From the NCBI RefSeq assembly GCF_013340305.1, contig NZ_BLVP01000008.1:173408-237407 (forward strand): a stretch of DNA of 64,000 nt. Reading direction: 5' to 3'. Each line of letters opens with the position of its first letter. The first letter of the stretch is position 1. A model generated the notes under the pieces. The model saw nothing but the letters and a program-made list of their open reading frames with translations, had not been told where the DNA came from and searched no databases. The position numbers and the translations under genes are program-made. Origin of the DNA: Desulfovibrio psychrotolerans (GTDB lineage: Bacteria > Desulfobacterota > Desulfovibrionia > Desulfovibrionales > Desulfovibrionaceae). Below are positions 56,480 through 64,000 of this stretch, one piece after another.

Positions 56480-56710
56480 GTGCATGTGGCTCAGGAAACA
56501 GGCCGGACATTTCCTCTGCCCGGCGTTGTGCCGTTACGGGCGGTCCGCAGCACAAGATTTCCATGGTCTGCCAAGCTGCAAAACAGCAAAAAGCACGATG
56601 GCGCAGTATAGCGCGTTCGTGCCGTATCCGTCAAAGGCAAGGGGCCGGAATCAGAGCCGTAATCAAAGATGGAAATATCTTTGGGGGAGCCTGTAGCGCA
56701 GACGGGGCTG
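56480..56710 (-). other. Intergenic region rex - SAM hydrolase
   Basis: It holds the rest of the leader discussed for the B12-like element. I see no gene and no clear terminator for rex. Confidence 0.3.
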
Positions 56711-57352
56711 CTAGTCTGAACTGCCGAAAGTGATGTTGAAGGACAGCGCGTACAGGTGATGGAAAATATCCACATACTCCACATGTACTTCCGCAGGTAC
56801 ACTGATACGGGCAGGGGCGAAGTTCAGTATGCCCCGGATGCCTGCTTCCACCAGATGGTTGGCGGCGCGCTGGGCGCGTTCCGGGGGCGTGGTGATGATG
56901 CCGATTTCTGCACCGTTTTCGCCGATCTTTTCTTTAAGCCGTTTGGTGCACACCACCTCAAGGCCGGAAATTTCTTCGCCTATCTTGAAAGGGTCGCAGT
57001 CGAATGCGCCCACAATGTTGAACCCGCGCAGGCGGAATTCCTTGTGGTTGAGCAGGGCGCGGCCAAGGTTGCCCACACCGATGAGCACGGTGCGCCATTC
57101 TCTGTCTACGCCAAGGGCGCGGGTGATGGATTCGATGAGGCTTTTTACATAGTAGCCCACACCCCGAACCCCGAATTCACCGAAGTAGGCGAGATCCTTG
57201 CGTATCTGAGAGGCGTTTACGTTGCATGCCTTGGCGAGCGGTTCGGAGGATATGACCTCCGTACCTTCGCGCAGCAGGTTTTCCAGCACCTGCACATAGA
57301 CGGCAAGACGCTGGATGGTGGCTCTCGGGATGTGTTCGCTTTTTTGTGACAT
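56711..57352 (-). CDS. rex: Redox-sensing repressor Rex
   Basis: The 213-residue protein has an N-terminal winged helix (ISSEPLAKACNVNASQIRKDLAYFGEFGVRGVGY) and a Rossmann domain with GVGNLGRALL near 88 that binds NADH/NAD+. NADH releases it from operators. It lies directly behind atpE with a terminator between, the same neighbourhood as rex in Desulfovibrio vulgaris, where it represses sulfate-reduction genes. Its own promoter region holds a Rex-like site. The ATG at 57352 fits the family N-terminus. Confidence 0.95.
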   Translation of the reverse strand: MSQKSEHIPRATIQRLAVYVQVLENLLREGTEVISSEPLAKACNVNASQIRKDLAYFGEFGVRGVGYYVKSLIESITRALGVDREWRTVLIGVGNLGRALLNHKEFRLRGFNIVGAFDCDPFKIGEEISGLEVVCTKRLKEKIGENGAEIGIITTPPERAQRAANHLVEAGIRGILNFAPARISVPAEVHVEYVDIFHHLYALSFNITFGSSD

Positions 57353-57370
57353 GTTCTGAGTGTATCCTGA

Positions 57371-57392
57371 TTGTGAAAACTTTCCCATTATA
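57371..57392 (-). promoter_or_regulatory. rex -10 box with overlapping Rex-like site
   Basis: A minus-strand TATAAT lies at 57387-57392, without a clear -35. Overlapping it, plus-strand TTGTGAAAACTTTCCCAT (57371-57388) fits TTGTGAA-N4-TTCACAA at 12 of 14 positions with a perfect left half. This suggests autorepression. Confidence 0.45.
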
Positions 57393-57396
57393 AACC

Positions 57397-57426
57397 GGAA
57401 AAAGGAGGCCGCATAGCGGCCTCCTT
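57397..57426 (-). terminator. Intrinsic terminator of the atpZIBE operon
   Basis: A perfect 11-bp stem AAGGAGGCCGC/GCGGCCTCCTT (57402-57412 with 57416-57426) is followed on the minus strand by a T run. It separates atpE from rex. Confidence 0.9.
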
Positions 57427-57448
57427 AAAAAAGGCGCTATCCGTATGC

Positions 57449-57754
57449 TTATTTGGTCAGAAGCATAAGGTTAACAACCAGAGCGTAAATGGCAAGGGAT
57501 TCAACGAATGCCAGGCCAAGAATGAGAGCCACGGTGATCTTGTTGGAAGCTTCGGGGTTACGGGCGGTGCCTTCGCAGGCAGCCTTCAGGCCCATGCCCT
57601 GACCGATACCGCAGCCGGCAGCGGCGATTGCCATACCGATAGCGGCACCAAAGTACACCAGGTCGCCGTAGGGAGCGCCTTCGGCAGCAAAAGCCATGGC
57701 GGCAACGGACAGGATGGCAACAGTGTTCAGGGCGATCATCATGAACTTACGCAT
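57449..57754 (-). CDS. atpE: ATP synthase F0 subunit c
   Basis: This 101-residue ring subunit has a signal-peptide-like leader ([18 protein letters not shown], to about 25) before the two helices. Helix 1 has [11 protein letters not shown] with Q52, the polar loop is ARNPEA, and helix 2 has the ion carboxylate E85 in FVESLAIY with S86 and Y90. The Q, E-S and Y set is that of Na+-binding c subunits. Last gene of atpZIBE. Confidence 0.96.
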   Translation of the reverse strand: MRKFMMIALNTVAILSVAAMAFAAEGAPYGDLVYFGAAIGMAIAAAGCGIGQGMGLKAACEGTARNPEASNKITVALILGLAFVESLAIYALVVNLMLLTK

Positions 57755-57810
57755 TGTACTACACTCCTAGAACGTTAGTATGTTAGTTGGTCTAAGACCA
57801 TTTCCCCCGA

Positions 57811-58512
57811 TTAATGGGCGTGTTCCAGCGAACCCTTCAGGTAGATCATGCCGAGCATGAACCAGATGAAAGCCTGAAGGCACTTTGCCAGCAGGAACAG
57901 GAAGTAAATCGGAATAGTGCCGAAGATCGGCGCGAGCAGGAAGAACAGGATCAGCACGATTTCCTCACCCCGGATGTTCCCGAAGAGACGGAGCGTAAGG
58001 GAGAGGGGACGTGCAGCGTGGGAGATGAGTTCCAGCGGCAGCATAAGAGGAATGAGCCACCAGAAGGGACCGCAGAAATGCTTGATGTAGCCTGCGCCCC
58101 AGCGCTGAATACCGATCCAGTTGTAATAGAGGAACGTGAAGAGAGCCAACGCGGCGTTGGTGTTCACGTTCGCCGTGGGTGCGTCGCAGCCGGGCACCAG
58201 ACCAAGAAGGTTGTTGGTGAGAATGAAGAGGAACAGTGCGATGAGGACGTGAAAAATCTTGCGCCCGTCCTCGCCGATGTTACTGACAACAAAGTTCTCA
58301 AGCCCACCGATGATTACTTCAAAAACATTTTGGATCTTTCCGGGCACCATCTTCAGCTGGCCGCGAACGAGAAATGCCAGACTGAAGAGGATTGCCATGG
58401 CAATCCATGTATAGAACACATGCTTGAACTCGGTTTGAGTTCCATTGATGGTGATATAGTCCATTCCCGCGAGGGAGGACCATAGCACCGGATGCGGCAA
58501 TCCACCTGCCAT
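57811..58512 (-). CDS. atpB: ATP synthase F0 subunit a
   Basis: This 233-residue membrane stator has the essential Arg in [16 protein letters not shown] and the C-terminal [22 protein letters not shown]. It provides the ion half-channels against the c-ring. The ATG at 58512 follows a GAGG-rich stretch, four nt behind atpI. Confidence 0.95.
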   Translation of the reverse strand: MAGGLPHPVLWSSLAGMDYITINGTQTEFKHVFYTWIAMAILFSLAFLVRGQLKMVPGKIQNVFEVIIGGLENFVVSNIGEDGRKIFHVLIALFLFILTNNLLGLVPGCDAPTANVNTNAALALFTFLYYNWIGIQRWGAGYIKHFCGPFWWLIPLMLPLELISHAARPLSLTLRLFGNIRGEEIVLILFFLLAPIFGTIPIYFLFLLAKCLQAFIWFMLGMIYLKGSLEHAH

Positions 58513-58516
58513 ATCC

Positions 58517-58951
58517 TCATGCCTCCTTGATTTTCCGCTCTGCCCGCCTGAACAGAATTCCGACGAGCATGGTTGCCATACAAGTGGCAAAACCAGCCAC
58601 GAGTGCCGAACTTGGAACCCTGAGCTTGATAATCAGTCCGAACAGGATAAGTCCGGTAAGCATAAGCCGTACATAGAACCTGAACAGCAATCCCAACAGC
58701 ATTTGCCGGGTGTAGGTTCGCAGGATGACCTGCTGAATGAACCGTGCCAGCGAATAGAAGCTGAACGTGGCCAGTATCACGCCCACCGCGAAACTGAGCG
58801 GCCACAGGGTCAGCCAGACCGTTGAGACTCCAACCAGGACAGAGGTTCCGCAGAGCAGGAGCTGCGCCTTGAGTATGGCCCGGATTTCCGGCAACCTGAA
58901 GCCTTTGGCGTACAGGTGCTTTTCAATCCTTTCGCCCATTCCGTTCGGCAT
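58517..58951 (-). CDS. atpI: ATP synthase-associated protein AtpI
   Basis: The 144-residue protein has four hydrophobic helices and lies between atpZ and atpB, the usual place of subunit I, which helps c-ring assembly. It overlaps atpZ by 29 nt. Sequence conservation is low; the name rests on topology and order. Confidence 0.8.
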   Translation of the reverse strand: MPNGMGERIEKHLYAKGFRLPEIRAILKAQLLLCGTSVLVGVSTVWLTLWPLSFAVGVILATFSFYSLARFIQQVILRTYTRQMLLGLLFRFYVRLMLTGLILFGLIIKLRVPSSALVAGFATCMATMLVGILFRRAERKIKEA

Positions 58952-59198
58952 CTTGCTTTTCCTGATTCCTTAGGATCTTCTGCGTGTCCACGAACACCGC
59001 CTTGAAACCGGCAATGACGCCCAGAATCAAGAAGGTTATGAACAGCCAAGGCTTAGTCCCCAACCAATCATCTAGAAAGTAGCCTACAACCGCCCCCACA
59101 GCGGGATGTGTGACCATATGCATGCCCATCGTTCCGACGGTTCCCATAAGGTCGACATACTTTTTAGTGTTGATTTCCTTGTTCTTTTTAATGATCAT
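58923..59198 (-). CDS. atpZ: AtpZ-like protein of the ATP synthase operon
   Basis: This 91-residue protein has two membrane helices (MGMHMVTHPAVGAVVGYFLDDWLG and LFITFLILGVIAGFKAVF), the pattern of AtpZ/PF09527, which can form a Ca2+/Mg2+ channel with AtpI or aid assembly. First gene of the operon, with a Rex-like site in front. Confidence 0.82.
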   Translation of the reverse strand: MIIKKNKEINTKKYVDLMGTVGTMGMHMVTHPAVGAVVGYFLDDWLGTKPWLFITFLILGVIAGFKAVFVDTQKILRNQEKQDAERNGRKD

Positions 59199-59245
59199 TC
59201 TCCGCACCCCCGTATGAAACGACAACGTTGTTCGTGAGGGGCACT

Positions 59246-59263
59246 TCGTGCAATCGTTCACAA
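59246..59263. promoter_or_regulatory. Rex-like operator upstream of atpZIBE
   Basis: TCGTGCAATCGTTCACAA fits TTGTGAA-N4-TTCACAA at 12 of 14 positions with a perfect right half. It lies about where the start site of the promoter at 59272-59300 would be. Confidence 0.45.
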
Positions 59264-59271
59264 GTTGGTTC

Positions 59272-59300
59272 GGTCTATCACGCGATGGTATCCCCGTCAA
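59272..59300 (-). promoter_or_regulatory. Candidate promoter of atpZIBE
   Basis: Minus-strand -35 TTGACG (59295-59300) and a weak -10 TAGACC (59272-59277) are 17 bp apart. Confidence 0.35.
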
Positions 59301-59384
59301 CGGGTGAGGCGGATTGCCTGTGGTTTTTTTCATAAATTTCATGAGGCTCGTAAACTGTTTAGTCAATCAGAGCCGGGAGGCATT

Positions 59385-59849
59385 GTGCGGCGTGCAGACA
59401 GGATGGTCACAGACCCGCAGTGGCTTTGCAGGGTGCTGGATGCGGCACCGTATATTGTTCTGGGGCTTTCCGGCGAGGACGGGCCGTATGCGGTGCCGCT
59501 GAATTTTGCCCATGCGGACGGCTGCATCTATTTTCACAGTGCGCGGCAGGGGCGCAAGCTGGATTGCCTGCGCCGTGACCCGCGCGTAAGCGTGACTGCG
59601 GTGGCCACAGCACGGCTGGTGGGACAGGGCGGCCGGGCATGTGACATGGGCATGGCGTATGAGAGCGTTTGCGCCAGCGGCACAGCGGAGATTCTGACTG
59701 ACGGGAAGGAGCGTGGCGAGGCTTTGCGCGCCATAATCCTGCGCTATGGCGGCGACCCTGCCACGGTATCTGAAGCCGAGGCCAGGGGCGTGGCCTTGGT
59801 GCGCGTGCGTCTTACCTGCGTGAGCGGCAAGCGGGCCAATATGTCGTGA
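59385..59849 (+). CDS. Pyridoxamine 5'-phosphate oxidase-family flavin protein
   Basis: A 154-residue split-barrel protein. The GTG at 59385 lies four nt after GGGAGG and gives MRRADRMVTDPQWL, the N-terminus typical of this small FMN-binding group; an ATG six codons on is the alternative. PYAVPLNFAHADGCIYFHSARQGRKLD carries the flavin-contact region. It is divergent from atpZ. The reaction is unknown; some relatives confer resistance to nitroimidazoles. Confidence 0.85.
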   Translation: MRRADRMVTDPQWLCRVLDAAPYIVLGLSGEDGPYAVPLNFAHADGCIYFHSARQGRKLDCLRRDPRVSVTAVATARLVGQGGRACDMGMAYESVCASGTAEILTDGKERGEALRAIILRYGGDPATVSEAEARGVALVRVRLTCVSGKRANMS

Positions 59850-59978
59850 ACATGACGCGATGCCCTGCTGCCGGGGCGTTTTCCGGACAGCCCCGGAGGG
59901 TAGACCTTGTCCTCATCCGGGTATATAGGGGATTTGGGGGCGCGGAGAAACGAATCACGCAGTGCGGGGTGTGGGTGC

Positions 59979-61637
59979 ATGGACGGACAGCGCATTCTGA
60001 AGATCCTTGTTATTGAAGAAAGGCCGGAATATCAGGATATTTTCCGGGCCGGACTTTCCGGAATGGGGCAGGTACGGCTGCTTTTTGCGCCATCGCTTAA
60101 AGTGGGCATTGTGGCACTGAAGAAGACCCCTTTTGACCTGCTCCTGCTGCGGGGCGAAATTTCCGCTGCCAACAACCATGCCCTGATCAGAGCCATTCGG
60201 GCCGATGCCAAGTATGACAAACTGGCGGTCATTGTGGTGTATCCCCGATGTGGTACCGATGAGGCGCGCGCGGCGCTGAATGCCGGTGCCACATCGTGCC
60301 TGACGGCGCAGTTTGACCCGCAGGCTGTGCGTGCCGCTGTGCTGGAGGCACTGCGGGCAGAGGGGCAGGTGCAGCCCAGACTTGTCCGGGCGGCAGGGAC
60401 AGCGGAACGGGATGCCGGTTCCGCCCGTCCGCAGGGGAGCAAAGAATCGCCCGGTGCTGCCGCGCCCGCTCCGGATGCGGCCCGTAGCAATGCAGATCCG
60501 CGCAAACCGGCGGGCTCTGCGCAGGGGAGTGATGTTCGTCCGGCAGGCCCGCACGGCCCATCTGGTCCCGCTACTCCCCCGGCTTCTCCAACGACTGCGG
60601 GCACTCCCGATCCCATTGACGATGACGAGGATGCCAGGCGGCTCGTGCGTTCCGGCGAAGATTTGCTTGCGCGCAGGCTATTTACCAAGGCAGCGCAGGT
60701 GTTTTTGGCCGTGCTTAAGCGCAAGCCGCTCTCTGCGGATGCATTTTCCGGCCTTGCGGAGAGTTTTTCCGGACTTGGTGACGCTGTGCAGACCTTTACG
60801 TTCCGGCATAAGGCTGTTTCTGCTCTTGCCGTTGAAGGGCGCATGGCGGAAGCAGGCAAGGCGGCGCGCCGCATGGGCGAGGCACCTGCCGGAATGTCTG
60901 CGCCCCTTGAAGACCCTTTTCTCATCGCAGGGCGGCAGTTGCAGGAGAGCGGGCAGCTTGACCGGGCCGTAAGCGCGTATGAGACGGGGCTGGAGCGAAG
61001 TGCAGGCACCGGGGAACTACGCAAGGAGCTTGCTGTTGCCTATCTGCGACAGGGAAAAGAGAAGAAAGCCGTGCGTACACTTACGGACGGCGGGCTGGAT
61101 GCCTCGTTGCTGGAGCCGGCACGAAAGGCCATGCGGGCACAGTCCGGGCATTCCTCTGCCGGGGCTGCACAGCAGGGGGGAGGTGGCGGGACAGCCCGGC
61201 ATACATCCGGCGTTCAGCAGGAGGCATCTGCCGCAGACTGGAAGGAAAAGCGGCAGTATCCGCGTATTCCGCTGGTGGATTTTTCCGTTTCGCTGGGGCG
61301 GCAGGATGAGGTGTATATTGTGGTGGATATCAGCATGGGTGGCATCTGTTTCAAGATGGAGCCCGGCATGCTGGAGCCGGGGCAGGTGTTCCGGTTCAAC
61401 CTGCTGGATTCGCAGGATGTGCGCCTGAAAAAGGTGCAGGCCGTTGTCCGTTTTGTCGGTGCGGACAGGGTGGGCTGCCAGTTTTTGGAGTTGAGCGACA
61501 CGCAGAAGGCGGCGCTTGAGGAGCTTATTTCTCAGGAACAGAACAAGGCTGCGGAGTCTGATGATGTGGTGCTGGAGGACGTGGCGGGTATTCGCCGTGA
61601 TCCTTCAGGCAAGATCATCATAGAGGTGGACTGGTAG
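59979..61637 (+). CDS. Pseudo-receiver/TPR/PilZ protein
   Basis: The 552-residue protein has an N-terminal receiver-like fold (LKILVIEERPEYQDIF ... FDLLLLRGEIS) in which the phospho-acceptor Asp is replaced by Arg. A Pro/Ala-rich linker (about 125-210) leads to helical TPR-like repeats (about 220-390) and a C-terminal PilZ domain. The PilZ domain has the c-di-GMP residues RQYPR and DISMGG (near 430-460). It should bind c-di-GMP but not be phosphorylated. The start ATG follows a G-rich stretch. It may link c-di-GMP to motility or secretion; the target is unknown. Confidence 0.82.
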   Translation: MDGQRILKILVIEERPEYQDIFRAGLSGMGQVRLLFAPSLKVGIVALKKTPFDLLLLRGEISAANNHALIRAIRADAKYDKLAVIVVYPRCGTDEARAALNAGATSCLTAQFDPQAVRAAVLEALRAEGQVQPRLVRAAGTAERDAGSARPQGSKESPGAAAPAPDAARSNADPRKPAGSAQGSDVRPAGPHGPSGPATPPASPTTAGTPDPIDDDEDARRLVRSGEDLLARRLFTKAAQVFLAVLKRKPLSADAFSGLAESFSGLGDAVQTFTFRHKAVSALAVEGRMAEAGKAARRMGEAPAGMSAPLEDPFLIAGRQLQESGQLDRAVSAYETGLERSAGTGELRKELAVAYLRQGKEKKAVRTLTDGGLDASLLEPARKAMRAQSGHSSAGAAQQGGGGGTARHTSGVQQEASAADWKEKRQYPRIPLVDFSVSLGRQDEVYIVVDISMGGICFKMEPGMLEPGQVFRFNLLDSQDVRLKKVQAVVRFVGADRVGCQFLELSDTQKAALEELISQEQNKAAESDDVVLEDVAGIRRDPSGKIIIEVDW

Positions 61638-61707
61638 GCGGCAGCTTGGTCCGGCTCTCCTGAAACTATTAAAAGACAGGTACTCCCCGATGCAGGGAGC
61701 AGGGCGG

Positions 61708-62196
61708 CTAGTGCGCGCCGCCGTAGAGCAGGGGGCGGAAGCCGAAGTTTGCCACGCGTTCCTCGTTGTGACAGACCAGACATTCTTCCATGGTGGGGTT
61801 GCTGATAAGGGACGGGTCGCCGCCGGAATCCACATGTTCCGAGCCGGGGCCGTGGCACACCTCGCAGCCCGCGTCACCCAGATGCGGGGTTTTCTCGAAG
61901 CTTTCAAACCCGCCCGGTTTTCCGTAGCCCGTGGTGTGACACCCGTAGCAGCCCTGCAGTTCGGCAGCGGTGAGCTTGGGAGCCATGACCTTTATGCTTT
62001 TGTCGGACTTGGCTTTTTTCGCAAACTTTTTGAAGTTGGAGTACTGCTCTTCATGACAGTCTGCGCAGGCATCTGTGCCCACATAGGTGGCGGTTGCCGG
62101 GGCGGCGGCGGTGTGCCGGGGGGCACTGCAGAACCACAGGGCAAGGGCGACGAGACACAGGAGTAGTGCTTTCTGCTCTGAGAACGTGCGATGCAT
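61708..62196 (-). CDS. Tetrahaem c-type cytochrome
   Basis: This 162-residue exported protein has a signal peptide ending near ARHT/AAAP and four CxxCH haem sites: CADCH, CYGCH, CEVCH and CLVCH. The spacing and GPGSEHV segment resemble the cytochrome c554/multihaem group. It acts in the periplasm as an electron carrier. The ATG at 62196 follows GGAGG; a TTG nine nt upstream is less likely. Confidence 0.9.
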   Translation of the reverse strand: MHRTFSEQKALLLCLVALALWFCSAPRHTAAAPATATYVGTDACADCHEEQYSNFKKFAKKAKSDKSIKVMAPKLTAAELQGCYGCHTTGYGKPGGFESFEKTPHLGDAGCEVCHGPGSEHVDSGGDPSLISNPTMEECLVCHNEERVANFGFRPLLYGGAH

Positions 62197-62205
62197 GGCG
62201 GGCAA

Positions 62206-62361
62206 CCTCCTTCCTCTGGGGAATTACGGGTGAGCCGATGAAGGGCCGGGGCAACCGCGGATTACGGTGCCCCGGTGGTTTGCATCTCTGTAGCCCAGAA
62301 AAGAGGATTCGTCCATAGTCTGCGAAAATCTCTGGCGAATCGGGGTAGGGGCTGGCTGTTT
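62206..62361. other. Intergenic region cytochrome-rlmD
   Basis: A GC-rich imperfect hairpin (GCCGGGGCA/TGCCCCGGT, 62244-62274) lies here without a U-run. No gene is seen. Confidence 0.3.
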
Positions 62362-63768
62362 TTACGATTCCTGTCTGTCTGTCAGACGGTGCAGCAGGAC
62401 GATATTTTCTATATGCGGAGTGTGCGGGAACAGGTCTACGGGCTGCACCTGCACAATGCGGTAGGCGTGCAGCAGCAGACCTATGTCGCGTGCCTGTGTT
62501 GCCGGGTCGCAGGAGATGTGGACAATGCGCTCCGGAGCGCGGGCGGCGATGGCGGCGACCACTTCCGGGTGCATGCCGCTGCGGGGCGGGTCTGTGATGA
62601 TGACCTGCGGGTTGCTCTGCTCCTCGCGCATGGTGTGGCGCACGTCGCCAGCTATGAATCGGACGTTGCCCGCGCCGCGGTCTGTTGCGTTTTTGCCGGC
62701 GGTGTCCACGGCATCTGCCGTTATCTCGAAACCGGTGACGGCTGCGGAGTGCGCGGCGGCACCCAGAGAGAGGGCTCCCACGCCGCAGTACAGATCCCAC
62801 ACCGTTTCCGTGCCGGTGAGCGCAGCCATTTCCAGCGCCTTGGTATACAGGATTTCTGCCGCGCCGGTGTTGGTCTGGAAAAAGGAAGCTGCGCCGCCGA
62901 TGCACAGGGTGTGGTCTGTATCGCCGATGTGCAGGGTTTCGTGGAGTTCTGTGGCGCCCTGTACCGTGAGGTCGCGTTCGCCGTAGGCTATCTGCGCTTT
63001 GTCCGCGCGCTCGGAATGTATGAAGGAAGTAAGGCCCGAAAATGCTTGGGCAAGTTCAGTGCCTAGTGCGGCTACTGCGGCATTGCGCCTGTTGCCGGAA
63101 GACCAGTCCGGCGCGGTGATGATCTGCACCATAAGCTGGTTGGTGCGGCGGGTTTCGCGCACCACAAGGAAGCGCAGGTAGCCCTTGCCCTTTTGCGGGT
63201 CGTAGGCGGGCATGGCTTCCTGACGGTTGGCCCATTGGCGGACATGCTGGACAATGGCGGTGGCGCGCTGCGATTGCAGATGGCATTCTTCAATATTGAC
63301 GATGGAATGCGATGCGTAGCGGCGCAGGCCGAGGTGGATGGTGCCGCGGCCTTGCAGGAAGGCGAATTCCATTTTGTTGCGGTAGTGCCGTTCCTGCGGG
63401 GAGGCGATGACCGGGGCAACGGGCACATCTTCCGCCCCGGCGATGCGGCGGATGGAGTCTTCCACAAACCGGCGTTTCCATTCAAGCTGGCCTGAGTAGG
63501 GCAGGTTCTGCCACAGGCAGCCGCCGCACAGCCCGAAATGCTTGCAGAAGGGGGGAATCTCGTCCGGGGCGGGGGTGACGGTGTGCTGGAATGTTGCTTC
63601 GGCAAACCGTTTTTTCACACGGCTGATAGTGGCGCGAACGGTCTGGCCGGGGATGCCGCGGTCTGTGAAGATGACCATGCCTTCGTGGCGGGTGATGGCT
63701 TTGCCGCCTGTGGCAAGGGCGTGGATGGGAAGGTCTAGGGTGTCGCCGGGGGCGATGGGGCTGGACAT
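62362..63768 (-). CDS. rlmD: 23S rRNA (uracil-C5)-methyltransferase RlmD/RumA-type
   Basis: This 468-residue protein has a TRAM domain (about 1-60), a 4Fe-4S motif CKHFGLCGGC near 75, a SAM fold (VWDLYCGVGALSLGAA near 315) and the catalytic Cys in VHISCDPATQARDIG near 425. It methylates a uracil of 23S rRNA (U1939 in the E. coli enzyme). CGGAG precedes the ATG. The exact target base among RumA/RumB/TrmA relatives is inferred. Confidence 0.9.
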   Translation of the reverse strand: MSSPIAPGDTLDLPIHALATGGKAITRHEGMVIFTDRGIPGQTVRATISRVKKRFAEATFQHTVTPAPDEIPPFCKHFGLCGGCLWQNLPYSGQLEWKRRFVEDSIRRIAGAEDVPVAPVIASPQERHYRNKMEFAFLQGRGTIHLGLRRYASHSIVNIEECHLQSQRATAIVQHVRQWANRQEAMPAYDPQKGKGYLRFLVVRETRRTNQLMVQIITAPDWSSGNRRNAAVAALGTELAQAFSGLTSFIHSERADKAQIAYGERDLTVQGATELHETLHIGDTDHTLCIGGAASFFQTNTGAAEILYTKALEMAALTGTETVWDLYCGVGALSLGAAAHSAAVTGFEITADAVDTAGKNATDRGAGNVRFIAGDVRHTMREEQSNPQVIITDPPRSGMHPEVVAAIAARAPERIVHISCDPATQARDIGLLLHAYRIVQVQPVDLFPHTPHIENIVLLHRLTDRQES

Positions 63769-63860
63769 AGGGGCTCCGTATGTATGGTTGCGCGCAAAAC
63801 TGGTTGCGCGGTCAGTTTGGTTGGGTGAAGGATGCTGGTATTGTTACAGAATTTTTATAT

Positions 63861-63878
63861 TTGTGCGCAAAATCACAA
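63861..63878. promoter_or_regulatory. Rex-like palindrome upstream of the last gene
   Basis: TTGTGCGCAAAATCACAA has perfect TTGTG/CACAA arms with an 8-bp spacer, inside an AT-rich stretch. A TTGACT at 63887 may be a -35, but no good -10 follows. Confidence 0.4.
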
Positions 63879-63963
63879 AATGATTCTTGACTTTTCGTGG
63901 TTTTGAGGCAACTACTTTTCCTGTGCCTGACCTAGGAAATGTTTGAGAAAAAGGAGCAGAACC

Positions 63964-64000
63964 ATGCTGGCGGAACTTTTTGACAACATGATGCACTCCA
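63964..64000 (+). CDS. Start of an unidentified gene (cut by the window end)
   Basis: ATG at 63964 follows AAGGAG and reads MLAELFDNMMHS before the window ends. Too short to identify. Confidence 0.6.
   Translation, partial: MLAELFDNMMHS

Noticed and set aside
59871-59896. CCGGGGC/GCCCCGG hairpin after the flavin-protein gene
   Set aside because: The loop is 12 nt and no U-run follows; it may be chance in GC-rich DNA.

Overview
The window looks like chromosome from a sulfate-reducing deltaproteobacterium of the Desulfovibrionaceae. The grounds are: an F-type ATP synthase split into two operons (atpF'FHAGDC and atpZIBE) with the redox repressor gene rex directly behind atpE; a four-haem c-type cytochrome; selA; nikR; a 2Fe-2S/ASKHA corrinoid-activation-type protein; and moderately high GC with Desulfovibrio-like protein sequences. 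No phage, insertion sequence or CRISPR array was seen. Most of the window is core chromosome.

Layout. 1-6.2 kb: a membrane-anchored sigma54 activator gene faces a minus-strand cluster of CBS protein, SLC13/DASS anion transporter and single-domain response regulator. The roughly 580 bp leader of that cluster carries two candidate promoters, a Rex-like palindrome and an array of TGCACGAT octamers. 6.2-16.6 kb: tRNA-Arg(UCU), folC, selA, an M18 aminopeptidase, an iron-type alcohol dehydrogenase, bioM-bioY, a small membrane protein, a methyltransferase, and nikR overlapping folE2. 16.9-24.5 kb: ogt and a radical SAM gene on the minus strand, then the rod-shape cluster mreBCD-mrdA-rodA and a bactofilin. 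24.6-34.6 kb: atpF'FHAGDC, glmU, a ZapB-like gene, zapA, a 6S RNA gene and rny. 34.7-44.3 kb: cheD, small unknown genes, an M29 aminopeptidase, an MBL-fold hydrolase with a sensor kinase, a TPR protein containing a 12-bp repeat array, a lipoprotein, a GyrI-like protein and HU. 44.4-50.6 kb: glycerate 2-kinase, then a minus-strand operon of activase, Rsm22-like protein, lipB and lipA. 50.8-64 kb: fliM, truA-motE-fliJ, cobS with a SAM hydrolase, rex, atpEBIZ, a flavin-binding protein, a pseudo-receiver/TPR/PilZ protein, the cytochrome, rlmD and the start of one more gene.

How the parts fit. Rex-type 18-bp sites (TTGTG-N8-CACAA, imperfect) lie at the promoters of both ATP synthase operons, in front of rex and in front of the anion-transporter cluster. 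This suggests that NADH/NAD+ state couples energy conservation and anion uptake. The transporter cluster may in addition be driven by the neighbouring sigma54 activator from the octamer array. The cell-shape genes and the ZapA/ZapB-like genes cover elongation and division. fliM, motE, fliJ, cheD and the PilZ protein belong to motility and its control.

A recurring oddity is a set of short degenerate tandem arrays with 10, 12 or 16 bp period. Most lie at gene borders, and each array has its own unit sequence. All calls come from reading the sequence; no searches were run.
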